From Desulfobacterales bacterium (GTDB lineage: Bacteria; Desulfobacterota; Desulfobacteria; Desulfobacterales; JAHEIW01), in NCBI GenBank assembly GCA_020348305.1, contig CP070746.1:2659844-2694906 (forward strand): a stretch of 35,063 nucleotides of DNA, given 5' to 3'. A program made the position numbers and the translations under genes. Below the pieces are notes generated by a model, which worked only from the letters and a program-made list of their open reading frames with translations, ran no database searches and was not told the origin of the DNA. Of this stretch, positions 1 through 7,037 are shown in pieces; position 1 is the first letter of the stretch, and each line of letters begins with the position of its first letter.

Positions 1-90
1 GGAACCATATGTGACGGTGGTGTACAGAATAACTGGCAAGATAAGATGAAAATATGTCGATCCTGTAAGGTTCTCACTGATATGCTGTGA
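1..90 (+). CDS. two-CW domain protein, C-terminal fragment (cut by window edge)
   Basis: An open frame runs from the first base to a TGA at 88-90, giving 29 residues that begin GTICDGGVQ and end CRSCKVLTDML. The pattern G-T-x-C-x-G-x-V-Q, about eight residues, K, three residues, then CxxC is what I know as the second half of the two-CW domain, a small cysteine/tryptophan module common in Desulfobacterota. Only the end of the gene is in the window, so its full domain content and start are unknown. The function of the module is not established; metal or cluster binding by its cysteines is an inference. The fragment is short, so the assignment rests on one motif. Confidence 0.5.
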   Translation, partial: GTICDGGVQNNWQDKMKICRSCKVLTDML

Positions 91-157
91 TCCCTCCCTC
101 TCCTCATTTCCAGTAATTATCTATACTATTTTTGTTTTAATCAGAAGGAGAAAACCT

Positions 158-1024
158 TTGAAGTCTGTCAAGCATAATCCGAACCACAAAACAAATCCGG
201 AAATCTGTGCCCAAAAATTAGAAGAATATTTTTCTAAGAAAGGACATGCCATCGTGGCTTACAGCGGAGGCGTAGACAGCGCACTGCTGGCGTACGTTGC
301 TCATTTGGCATTAGGCAACCAAATGGTGGCCGCCCTTTCCGACAGCCCCTCTTTATCGCGAAGAGAGTATCGCTTCGCCGTGAATTTCACCCAAGAAAAC
401 GGTATTCCACTCCAAATTATTCGGACACGGGAAATGGAAGATCCCCGCTATCTGGCAAACCCGGTGAACCGCTGCTATTATTGTAAAAAGGCGCTTTTTG
501 AAAAAATTGTGGAGCTCCGAAATGAGCTGATGCAAACAGTTGAAAGCGCCTCTTGGCCAATTTTTTACGGGGTTAATCTTGATGATCTGGGAGATTTCCG
601 ACCGGGCATTCAGGCCGCTGAGGAAGCTTCGATTCTAGCCCCTTATGTCGAACTGGGATTTGATAAAAATACCATTCGTGCGATTGGTGACTATTATGGA
701 TTGGAAATTGCTGCCAAACCTGCCATGCCCTGTTTGTCGAGCCGAATTCAATATGGCAAGGAGGTAACTGCGGAAAAATTAAACCAGGTGGAGCTGGCTG
801 AGGATTTTCTTTACGATCTGGGCCTGAAAGTTCTAAGAGTTCGGCATCACGGGGAAATTGCCAGGATAGAGATTCAGCCACAAGATTTTGAGGCCCTGCT
901 TCAAAACAGAGAAAAAATTACTCGGAAATTTCATGAATTGGGGTTTATTTATATTTCGCTTGATTTAGACGGATTCAAGAGTGGGTCCCTGAACGCGGTA
1001 TTGAAATCAAAGAATAATGAATGA
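158..1024 (+). CDS. larE: LarE-type ATP-dependent sacrificial sulfur transferase
   Basis: 288 residues. An N-terminal PP-loop (SGGVDS, residues 36-41) binds ATP, as in N-type ATP pyrophosphatases, and the rest follows the LarE family, including NRCYYCKK (C106, C109) and PCLSSR (C192). In the known pathway LarE adds sulfur to the pyridinium cofactor precursor that becomes the nickel-pincer nucleotide of lactate racemase-like enzymes. Some LarE proteins give up their own cysteine sulfur; others with three cysteines hold a 4Fe-4S cluster that carries the extra sulfide. The CxxC plus distal Cys seen here fits the three-cysteine type. The start is TTG at 158, chosen because AAGGAG (145-150) lies seven bases upstream and no ATG fits better. 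No larA, larB or larC is in the window, so the client enzyme is unknown. Confidence 0.88.
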   Translation: MKSVKHNPNHKTNPEICAQKLEEYFSKKGHAIVAYSGGVDSALLAYVAHLALGNQMVAALSDSPSLSRREYRFAVNFTQENGIPLQIIRTREMEDPRYLANPVNRCYYCKKALFEKIVELRNELMQTVESASWPIFYGVNLDDLGDFRPGIQAAEEASILAPYVELGFDKNTIRAIGDYYGLEIAAKPAMPCLSSRIQYGKEVTAEKLNQVELAEDFLYDLGLKVLRVRHHGEIARIEIQPQDFEALLQNREKITRKFHELGFIYISLDLDGFKSGSLNAVLKSKNNE

Positions 1025-1109
1025 AGCCAAAAAAAAGATTGACGGTAAATCCTACGTTGTGGTATGAGCATCGGATCTTTTTTGATTTTAATGGAATGGA
1101 GGTGATGAT

Positions 1110-1268
1110 ATGAAAATGGACATGCAGGACCCAGGTGAAATGTGCGGCTTTTGCTGGAAAGAGCATAATCTGGCAATAGCTCAAAGAGCGCTGGAAAAAA
1201 TGGCAAGTCCGCATGCATCTGCACATCATATCATCATTTCTGACCTGAGCATTGCCCAAGCCTCTTAA
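1110..1268 (+). CDS. 52-residue CxxC/His microprotein, unknown function
   Basis: A short reading frame starts at ATG 1110, straight after a strong ribosome binding site (GGAGGTGATG, 1099-1108, slightly close), and stops at TAA 1266-1268. It begins MKMDMQDPGEMCGFCWKEHN and has a CxxC (C12, C15), an aromatic residue beside each cysteine, a predicted helix (residues 20-31) and a histidine cluster HASAHH (35-40). I do not recognise the family. The cysteine pair with nearby histidines would suit zinc or iron binding or a redox role; that is inference. It fills the gap between larE and metY and explains the RBS there, which no other gene uses. No terminator clearly separates it from its neighbours. 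Confidence 0.5.
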   Translation: MKMDMQDPGEMCGFCWKEHNLAIAQRALEKMASPHASAHHIIISDLSIAQAS

Positions 1269-1332
1269 ATGCTTTTTCCACACCTCTGAGCCTCACCGTT
1301 TTTTTCAAGATTAATCGCAAAGGATATGGATT

Positions 1333-2619
1333 ATGACTGCAGACTATAAATTTGAAACGTTATGCCTCCACGCCGGCCAGGAACCCGATCCGGCAACCAC
1401 ATCCCGTGGGGTACCGGTTTACCGAACCTCATCATATGTATTTAAAAGCACCGAGCATGCGGCCAACCTTTTTGGTTTAAAAGAGCTCGGAAATATTTAT
1501 ACGCGCATAATGAACCCGACTCAAGACGTTCTGGAACAACGCGTTGCGGCACTTGAGGGCGGCGCTGCCGCTTTAGCACTATCATCCGGAACCTCAGCGG
1601 TGTATTATGCGATCATAAACATCTGTGCAGCCGGAGATGAAATCATATCCGCCAATAATCTGTATGGCGGCACGTATACCATGTTTGATTGTATCCTGCC
1701 GCAATTTGATATTCATACGAAGTTTATCGATCCCAGTGATCTCAAAAACTTCGACAACGCCGTTGTCGAAAAAACGAAGGCGATTTTTATCGAAACCATC
1801 GGTAATCCGATGCTTGATATGACCGACATCAGCGCCGTATCTGAAATTGCTCAAAAGCATCATATTCCTCTAATTGTCGATGCGACTTTTACGACACCCT
1901 ATTTGCTGAAAAGCATCGAATATGGAGCCGATATCGTGGTCAACTCGCTCACGAAATGGATGGGAGGGCACGGAACGGGTATCGGCGGCGTGGTTATTGA
2001 TACTGGAAAATTTGACTGGAAAGATCCCAAATTTTCATTATATAACGAGCCTGACCCCAGCTATCATGACATCCGCTATGCCCATGACTTGGGTGATCTG
2101 AATCCAGTCGCCTTTATTATGAGAATGCGATTGGTGCCTCTGCGAAACCTTGGCGCGTGCATTTCTCCGGATAATGCCTGGATGTTTTTACAGGGGCTTG
2201 AAACCTTGCCGCTGCGCATGGAACGGCATTGTGAAAATGCGCTGAAAGTGGCCCGGTATCTCAAGACACACCCGGGCGTATCATGGGTCAGATATCCGGG
2301 TTTGGAAGACGACCCCACCTACCCGACTGCCAGGAAATACCTTAAAAATGGGTTTGGCGGAATGGTCGTTTTCGGTATTAACGGCGGATTAGCTGCTGGC
2401 AGCAAATTTGTAGAAGGCCTTAAGCTATTTTCGCACCTTGCCAATGTGGGAGATGCCAAAAGCCTGGTGATTCATCCATCCAGCACCACTCATTCACAGC
2501 TATCCGAAGAGCAGCAAAAAGCCGGTGGCATCACCCAGGATCTTATTCGGCTCTCTATCGGAATTGAACACATTGATGATATCATAGGTGATCTGGACCA
2601 AGCATTTTCACAAGTTTAA
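1333..2619 (+). CDS. metY: O-acetylhomoserine sulfhydrylase (Cys/Met metabolism PLP enzyme)
   Basis: 428 residues, the usual length for MetY. The PLP lysine lies in NSLTKWMGGHG (K208), and the N-terminal LCLHAGQEPDP, YTRIMNPT and LSSGTSA segments are those of the Cys/Met metabolism PLP family. MetY makes homocysteine from O-acetylhomoserine and sulfide in the cytoplasm, a direct sulfhydrylation route well suited to a sulfide-producing organism. metX follows 22 bp downstream and makes the substrate, which favours MetY over cystathionine gamma-synthase or a lyase. The ATG at 1333 follows AAAGGA (1319-1324). The assignment to the sulfhydrylase class is by length and context; the exact substrate cannot be read from motifs alone. 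Confidence 0.92.
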   Translation: MTADYKFETLCLHAGQEPDPATTSRGVPVYRTSSYVFKSTEHAANLFGLKELGNIYTRIMNPTQDVLEQRVAALEGGAAALALSSGTSAVYYAIINICAAGDEIISANNLYGGTYTMFDCILPQFDIHTKFIDPSDLKNFDNAVVEKTKAIFIETIGNPMLDMTDISAVSEIAQKHHIPLIVDATFTTPYLLKSIEYGADIVVNSLTKWMGGHGTGIGGVVIDTGKFDWKDPKFSLYNEPDPSYHDIRYAHDLGDLNPVAFIMRMRLVPLRNLGACISPDNAWMFLQGLETLPLRMERHCENALKVARYLKTHPGVSWVRYPGLEDDPTYPTARKYLKNGFGGMVVFGINGGLAAGSKFVEGLKLFSHLANVGDAKSLVIHPSSTTHSQLSEEQQKAGGITQDLIRLSIGIEHIDDIIGDLDQAFSQV

Positions 2620-2641
2620 TTTAGTTTAACGCAAGGCGACA

Positions 2642-3826
2642 ATGAGCGAATACATCGAACACGACAAAGACAGTATCTCGGTAGGAATTGTAGAGAAGAA
2701 GTTGTACACCTTTTCTGAGCCGCCCAATGAGATGGTGTTGGAAAGCGGGGCAAAACTTGGACCGATTACCCTTGCCTATGAAACCTATGGCACGTTGAAT
2801 GCAGACAAAAGCAATGTGGTTATTATTCTGCACGCCTTATCCGGGGATTCCCATGTAGCCGGCTATTATAAACCGGACGACGAAAAGCCCGGCTGGTGGG
2901 ATAATATGGTCGGCCCCGGAAAGGGAATCGATACGAATAAATATTTTGTCGTCTGCTCCAATATTATCGGAAGCTGTATGGGATCAACCGGGCCTTGCAC
3001 CATCAATCCGAAAACCGTTTTGCCGTATGCCCTTGATTTTCCGGTTGTCACCATCGGCGATATGGTTGAAGCCCAGAAAGCGCTGATGGATCATTTAGGA
3101 ATTAAAAACATTCTTTCAGTCGTCGGCGGATCCATTGGCGGTATGCAGGTCTTGGAATGGTGTGTTCGTTACCCGGAAATGGTCGCCTCAGCGATCCCCT
3201 TGGCATCCACAACCAAACATTCCGCCCTGGCCATTGCCTTTAACGAGGTGGCCAGACAGGCCATCATGGCGGATCCAAAATGGAACAACGGCAATTACTA
3301 TTTTGGACCGAAGCCCGACCTCGGTCTTGCAGTCGCCCGTATGATCGGGCACATTACCTATCTTTCCGATGAGGCCATGCGCTTAAAATTCGGTCGACGC
3401 CTACAAGATAAACACGACTTTTCGTTTAATTTCGATGCCGACTTTCAAGTAGAAAGCTATCTGCGTTACCAGGGCAAAAAATTTGTAGATCGCTTCGATG
3501 CCAATTCATTTTTATACATCACCAAAGCAGGCGATTACTATGATTTTGAAAAACAACACGGCAACGGTTCCGCTGTGAAGGCATTTTCAAAGACTAAGGC
3601 CAAATTTCTGGTTATATCCTTTACATCCGACTGGCTTTATCCGACTTACCAATCCAAGGCCATGGTAAAGGCCATGAAAAAAAATGGCTTGGATGTAAGC
3701 TTTTGTGAAATCGAGGCCGATTGGGGGCATGATGCCTTTTTAATATCCAATGAACGTTTGACCGCTTTGATGAGAGGTTTTTTAGAACGTGTCTGTAACG
3801 AAACTCGTCAACAAAATGCGCTATGA
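2642..3826 (+). CDS. metX: homoserine O-acetyltransferase
   Basis: 394 residues with the alpha/beta-hydrolase fold of MetX. The nucleophile elbow is GGSIGGMQ (S164), and the other triad members fit D330 (TSDWLYP) and H363 (WGHDAFL). The oxyanion and early motifs HALSGDSH (64-71) and SNIIGSCMGSTGP (106-118) are typical. The enzyme transfers acetyl from acetyl-CoA to homoserine, giving the substrate of the sulfhydrylase encoded just upstream. Some MetX-like enzymes use succinyl-CoA; that cannot be settled from the sequence as read. The ATG at 2642 follows CAAGG (2631-2635). The 3' end overlaps metW, which implies translational coupling. Confidence 0.94.
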   Translation: MSEYIEHDKDSISVGIVEKKLYTFSEPPNEMVLESGAKLGPITLAYETYGTLNADKSNVVIILHALSGDSHVAGYYKPDDEKPGWWDNMVGPGKGIDTNKYFVVCSNIIGSCMGSTGPCTINPKTVLPYALDFPVVTIGDMVEAQKALMDHLGIKNILSVVGGSIGGMQVLEWCVRYPEMVASAIPLASTTKHSALAIAFNEVARQAIMADPKWNNGNYYFGPKPDLGLAVARMIGHITYLSDEAMRLKFGRRLQDKHDFSFNFDADFQVESYLRYQGKKFVDRFDANSFLYITKAGDYYDFEKQHGNGSAVKAFSKTKAKFLVISFTSDWLYPTYQSKAMVKAMKKNGLDVSFCEIEADWGHDAFLISNERLTALMRGFLERVCNETRQQNAL

Positions 3827-4418
3827 TCTTCAAATCATTGCCTCTTGGATAGAACCGAGCTCACAGGTGCTCGATCTGGGATGCGGCGAAGGTGATTTGT
3901 TGAAGTTTCTGATCAATCACAAACAGGTAACCGGCTCCGGTATCGAGCATAACGAAGATAAAGTGGCCGAATGCATTGAGAAAGGTTTATCGGTACTTCA
4001 GGGAGATATTAATGACGAAGTGCTTGATTATCCGGATAATGCCTTTGATTATGTTATTTTGAGTCAAACCTTGCAACAAGTCTATGAACCGGATACATTG
4101 ATTCGGTCCATGATGCGAATCGCGAAAAAAGGAATCGTCAGTTTTCCTAATTTCAGTCATTGGAGCATCCGACTGCAGCTGCTTTTAAGCGGTTATGCGC
4201 CAATTACCCGGCAACTGCCATATGAATGGTATGACACCCCCAACATACGGGTCATCACGATAAAGGATTTTAGAAAATTCACCCAAGAGGTCGGATTCAC
4301 GATATTAAAAGAAGTCGCCATCAATACCCAATCAGAAAATAGATTTGGCAAGGTAATCAAGGCTTTTCCAAATTTACGGGCGACGTATGGTATTTTTCTC
4401 ATTGGTAATGGGAAATAG
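3789..4418 (+). CDS. metW: methionine biosynthesis protein MetW (SAM-fold methyltransferase-like)
   Basis: 209 residues. The glycine-rich motif VLDLGCGEGDLL (about 28-39) and the segment DYVILSQTLQQVYEPD are the MetW hallmarks within the class I methyltransferase fold. MetW nearly always lies next to metX and is thought to support the acyltransferase step; its exact biochemical role is not firmly known. The reading frame opens at GTG 3789, 38 bases inside metX, with GAGAGG upstream. An ATG at 3816, with an 11-base overlap and the family-typical N-terminus MRYDLQIIASWI, is an equally good start. The frame ends four bases before the MOSC gene. Confidence 0.93.
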   Translation: MSVTKLVNKMRYDLQIIASWIEPSSQVLDLGCGEGDLLKFLINHKQVTGSGIEHNEDKVAECIEKGLSVLQGDINDEVLDYPDNAFDYVILSQTLQQVYEPDTLIRSMMRIAKKGIVSFPNFSHWSIRLQLLLSGYAPITRQLPYEWYDTPNIRVITIKDFRKFTQEVGFTILKEVAINTQSENRFGKVIKAFPNLRATYGIFLIGNGK

Positions 4419-4422
4419 AAAG

Positions 4423-4875
4423 ATGAAAATTGTATCTATTGCTGTGAGCAAGAAAAAAGGAACACGCAAGAGGCCGGTAGAAGAGGCTTTTGTATCGAAA
4501 GATCACGGCCTCCAAGGCGATGCCCATGCCGGCAAATGGCACCGGCAGGTGAGTTTTCTATCATCTGAAAGCATCGAAAAAGCGCGTCTGCAGGGACTTG
4601 ACGTGACATTTGGCGACTTTGCCGAAAACATCGCCACCACCGGTATTGACTGGAAAACCCTACCCATCGGTACGCGCATCAAATTAGGGGACACGGTTCT
4701 GGTCGAAATAACACAAATCGGCAAGGAATGTCACAACAAGTGTGCCATTTATTATAAGGCCGGAGATTGCATCATGCCAAGAGAAGGGGTATTTGCGCGG
4801 GTGCTGGCAGAAGGCAAAATTCGCTGCGGCGATCCGATAAAAATTTTGCAAAAAACCCCGGCGACCAGGGCATGA
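4423..4875 (+). CDS. MOSC domain protein
   Basis: 150 residues from the ATG at 4423. The frame is open 36 bases further upstream, but that part would sit inside metW and is unlike the family. The MOSC beta-barrel is seen in LQGDAHAGKWHRQVSFL (30-46), GDFAENIATTG (64-74), the cysteines KECHNKC (C103, C107) and C116, and the closing EGVFARVLAEGKIRCGD. MOSC proteins are relatives of the molybdenum cofactor sulfurase C-terminal domain and are thought to carry sulfur or bind the cofactor. The stop codon overlaps the moeA start in an ATGA, so the two are very likely co-translated, which supports a molybdenum or tungsten cofactor role. Confidence 0.86.
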   Translation: MKIVSIAVSKKKGTRKRPVEEAFVSKDHGLQGDAHAGKWHRQVSFLSSESIEKARLQGLDVTFGDFAENIATTGIDWKTLPIGTRIKLGDTVLVEITQIGKECHNKCAIYYKAGDCIMPREGVFARVLAEGKIRCGDPIKILQKTPATRA

Positions 4876-6098
4876 AAACTTTTATCAGCTTTAAAGAGGC
4901 CTTTGATCTGACCCTATCCAATGTGCCTGTCGGCCAAACAGAAATCCTACCGCTAGATCAGTTAACCGCAAAAATTCTGTCCGAAGATATTGTTTCCAAA
5001 GTAGACTGCCCGTCCATCAGCACCTCCCAAAAGGATGGCTATGCGGTTGTTTCCACGGATCTGACGAAAGCTTCCACAAAAAATCCTGTAAAATTAAAGC
5101 TCGTCGGCCATATAGTCGCCGGTGATTTCTCCAAACTGGCCATTGGCGGCGGACAGACGGTTCGCGTTACCACCGGTGCACCGCTGCCGGATGGAGCCGA
5201 TGCGGTCATAACCGAAGAATTCTGCCGAAAATCCGGAAATTTCATACTCACGCACAATACCGCCGAATCCGGAAGAAATCTTCTTGAAAAAGGTACCGAT
5301 GTCCGGCAGGGCGAAACCGTTGCAAAAAAAGGCGAAAAATTGTCTCCCCCATTAATCGGTCTGTTGGCATCCGCCGGATTGGATAGGGCTCCCGTATATA
5401 AATCTCCTGAAATTGCGGTGATCGCCACAGGAGATGAGGTCATCGCTCCCGGAAAACCGCTTGCAAAAGGAAAGCTTTATGCCAGCAATATGGTAGAACT
5501 TTGTGCTTGGCTGTCCTATTTTGGCCTGCGCTACACTGCCAGCCTGATTGCTGATCGCAAAACGGATATTCAATCGGCAATAGCTGGGCAATTATCCACT
5601 GCAGATGCCTTTTTAACCAGCGGCGGAGCCTGGGGCAGTGAGCGGGATCTGATTTTAAAGGCAGCGGAGAGTTTAAATTGGCATGCAATTTATCATCGTG
5701 TCAGAATGGGTCCCGGCAAACCGGTCGGCTTCGGTCTTTTAGAAAAAAAACCTTTTTTCGTCTTACCCGGCGGTCCCCCTTCCAATGAAATGGCCTTTTT
5801 GCAGCTAGCCTTGCCGGCGCTGCTGAAGATGAAAGGTGAACAAACGCTGACATTTCCAAGGGTGCAGGCCCGATTGTCGGAAACCGTTCATGGACGTAAG
5901 GACTGGACGGACTTTGTTCATGCCCGTCTGGAAAAAAGAAACGATCAACTCTTTGTTCACCCCGCAAAATTAAAAAGCCGCTTGCAATCCATGGCCAGAA
6001 AAGAAGCGTTGATCATAATTCCCGAAGACCGCGAGGAATTGGCCGCCGCAAGCTTAATTGAAATTCAGCTTTTGAATCCATCGCTTCAAATACCTTAA
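4872..6098 (+). CDS. moeA: molybdopterin molybdotransferase MoeA
   Basis: 408 residues, close to the normal MoeA length. Signatures seen in order are SQKDGYAV (52-59), VTTGAPLPDGADAV (99-112), the MoaB/Mog-like cofactor pocket TSGGAWGSERD (249-259, D259 likely the key acid), GPGKP (280-284) and LPGGPPSNE (298-306), followed by the small C-terminal domain IV. MoeA inserts molybdate, or tungstate, into adenylylated molybdopterin. The pocket reads TSGGAWGSERD and LPGGPPSNE where classic MoeA has TSGGxSxGxxD and LPGNPxS, so it is a divergent member. The start is ATG 4872, overlapping the MOSC stop by four bases; longer upstream frames are out of family. With fdhD at 17506 it points to Mo/W enzymes such as formate dehydrogenase. 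Confidence 0.9.
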   Translation: MKTFISFKEAFDLTLSNVPVGQTEILPLDQLTAKILSEDIVSKVDCPSISTSQKDGYAVVSTDLTKASTKNPVKLKLVGHIVAGDFSKLAIGGGQTVRVTTGAPLPDGADAVITEEFCRKSGNFILTHNTAESGRNLLEKGTDVRQGETVAKKGEKLSPPLIGLLASAGLDRAPVYKSPEIAVIATGDEVIAPGKPLAKGKLYASNMVELCAWLSYFGLRYTASLIADRKTDIQSAIAGQLSTADAFLTSGGAWGSERDLILKAAESLNWHAIYHRVRMGPGKPVGFGLLEKKPFFVLPGGPPSNEMAFLQLALPALLKMKGEQTLTFPRVQARLSETVHGRKDWTDFVHARLEKRNDQLFVHPAKLKSRLQSMARKEALIIIPEDREELAAASLIEIQLLNPSLQIP

Positions 6099-6137
6099 AC
6101 CACTAAATGAGCGATTTAGACCTCCAACTCATTAGAC

Positions 6138-6197
6138 GAATGGGACGTAGGTGCAGAATGTGCTTAATAAATCACTTTCAGCACCTACGTCCCCTTC
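6138..6197. repeat. 60-bp near-palindrome (hairpin, possible terminator or MITE-like element)
   Basis: Two 25-base arms (6138-6162 and 6173-6197) match as inverted copies at 22 of 25 positions, around a 10-base AT-rich loop. The uninterrupted core stem is 13 bp, GGGACGTAGGTGC at 6142-6154 paired with 6181-6193. TTCTTTTT follows the right arm. It lies 40 bp after moeA and 84 bp before arsR. It could terminate the moeA operon, though the arms are longer than a usual terminator, or be a copy of a small dispersed palindromic element. Confidence 0.6.
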
Positions 6198-6245
6198 TTT
6201 TTCGACGAGCTATGAACAAAATTTACGGACCGATTACAAAACACC

Positions 6246-6274
6246 TTGACAAATAAAATCGTATGAAATATATT
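6246..6274 (+). promoter_or_regulatory. sigma-70 type promoter of arsR
   Basis: TTGACA (6246-6251), a 17-base spacer, and TATATT (6269-6274). The predicted start point falls next to or at the arsR ATG at 6282, so the mRNA may be leaderless or nearly so; no ribosome binding site is visible. The -10 box runs into the ArsR operator. Confidence 0.65.
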
Positions 6275-6289
6275 TCGATATATGTCGAA
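6274..6289. promoter_or_regulatory. ArsR-type operator, copy 1 (over arsR start)
   Basis: TTCGATATATGTCGAA is an imperfect 16-bp palindrome whose arms TTCGA/TCGAA are exact. It spans the end of the -10 box and the arsR start codon, the position expected for autorepression. A near-identical copy lies upstream of arsM at 6948-6963. Confidence 0.65.
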
Positions 6290-6608
6290 CAATCGAGACA
6301 AAAATATCGAAAAATATGCCGAAATGTTTAAGGCGCTCTCCAATCCGAACCGTTTAAAAATATTCATGCGCCTGATCTCCTGTTGCCAACCGGGAACGGT
6401 TACCAGCATTAACCCGGATACGGGTACGGAGGGATGTGCGTGTGTGGGAGAACTGGGCCAGGATCTGGGTATTGTGCCCTCAACAATTTCACATCATATC
6501 AAAGAGCTTCGTCAGGCAGGTCTCATCCGCATGGAACGACGAGGGCAAAAAATCGAGTGCTTTATCGATCCGGCAACCCTAACGGCCTTGCAGGATTTTT
6601 TTTCGTAA
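6282..6608 (+). CDS. arsR: ArsR/SmtB family metalloid-responsive repressor
   Basis: 108 residues forming a single winged-helix domain: KALSNPNRLKIFMRL (residues 17-31), the recognition helix PSTISHHIKELRQAGL (66-81) and the wing MERRGQKIECFI. Candidate ligands are C34-C35, C52, C54 and C93. C52 and C54 in GCACVGEL take the place of the classic ELCVCDL arsenite site in helix 3. The 17-residue stretch between helices 2 and 3 (about 36-52) is longer than in most ArsR proteins. It should repress itself and the arsM operon until arsenite binds; the shared operator supports that. An overlapping frame on the same strand (6434-6619) is only a shadow. Confidence 0.88.
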   Translation: MSNNRDKNIEKYAEMFKALSNPNRLKIFMRLISCCQPGTVTSINPDTGTEGCACVGELGQDLGIVPSTISHHIKELRQAGLIRMERRGQKIECFIDPATLTALQDFFS

Positions 6609-6737
6609 AACGTCACTGACTTTTTTTTAAGAAATTAATTCGATAGTTTCCGAAAAATCAAATCTACTGTAACTTTTTTTCGACAATTTACGTCTTAATA
6701 TATGCAGGCCGAAGATGAATTAAGGGGCCTCGCCCCA

Positions 6738-6785
6738 ATTGGAATATTGGAATGCTGGAATAATGAGTTATGGGAATATGGAGTA
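6738..6785. repeat. degenerate 8-bp tandem repeat, about six units (unit like ATTGGAAT)
   Basis: Reading in steps of eight from 6738 gives ATTGGAAT, ATTGGAAT, GCTGGAAT, AATGAGTT, ATGGGAAT, ATGGAGTA. It lies in the 429-bp gap between arsR and arsM. Otherwise that gap holds a T-run (6621-6628), a weak operator-like half site (6639-6654), a small GGGGC/GCCCC hairpin (6724-6736) with no T-run, and operator copy 2. I see no gene in it. Confidence 0.5.
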
Positions 6786-6947
6786 TGAAAAAATGTCTCG
6801 GATGACGCAAAAATTCTGCCGTGGGAAACGAAAAACCTTTGACTGTGAGGCAATGATGCAAAGGATGCAAAAAATGTGTTGCGCACCTCCTGAGAAATCT
6901 GAACGGTGAGAACCTGTAAGTAGTCCTAAAATTTTTTCAGCATAATA

Positions 6948-6963
6948 TTCGATATTTGTCGAA
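6948..6963. promoter_or_regulatory. ArsR-type operator, copy 2 (upstream of arsM)
   Basis: TTCGATATTTGTCGAA differs from the arsR copy at one of 16 positions. A TAATAT (6943-6948) abuts its left edge exactly as TATATT abuts copy 1, so the same promoter-operator design probably drives arsM, but no good -35 box is seen. The site is 75 bp before the arsM start. Confidence 0.65.
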
Positions 6964-7037
6964 AAGTAGAAAACATTGTTAACTAACCCTTACTTATAAA
7001 TAATTTGTTTAAAAGGTAGAACTAGCAAGGAGGATAA

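Noticed and set aside
975..1283. Minus-strand frames between larE and metY
   Set aside because: They lie opposite the better supported small plus-strand gene and resemble no family.
1025..1332. SAM-type riboswitch upstream of metY
   Set aside because: I found no conserved riboswitch core or terminator pair, and most of the gap is taken by the small CxxC frame.
6639..6654. TTCGATAGTTTCCGAA as a third ArsR operator
   Set aside because: Only the outer arms match and it lies just after arsR, away from any promoter. Kept only as a possible half site.
6724..6736. GGGGC/GCCCC hairpin as the arsR terminator
   Set aside because: The stem is only 5 bp and no T-run follows.
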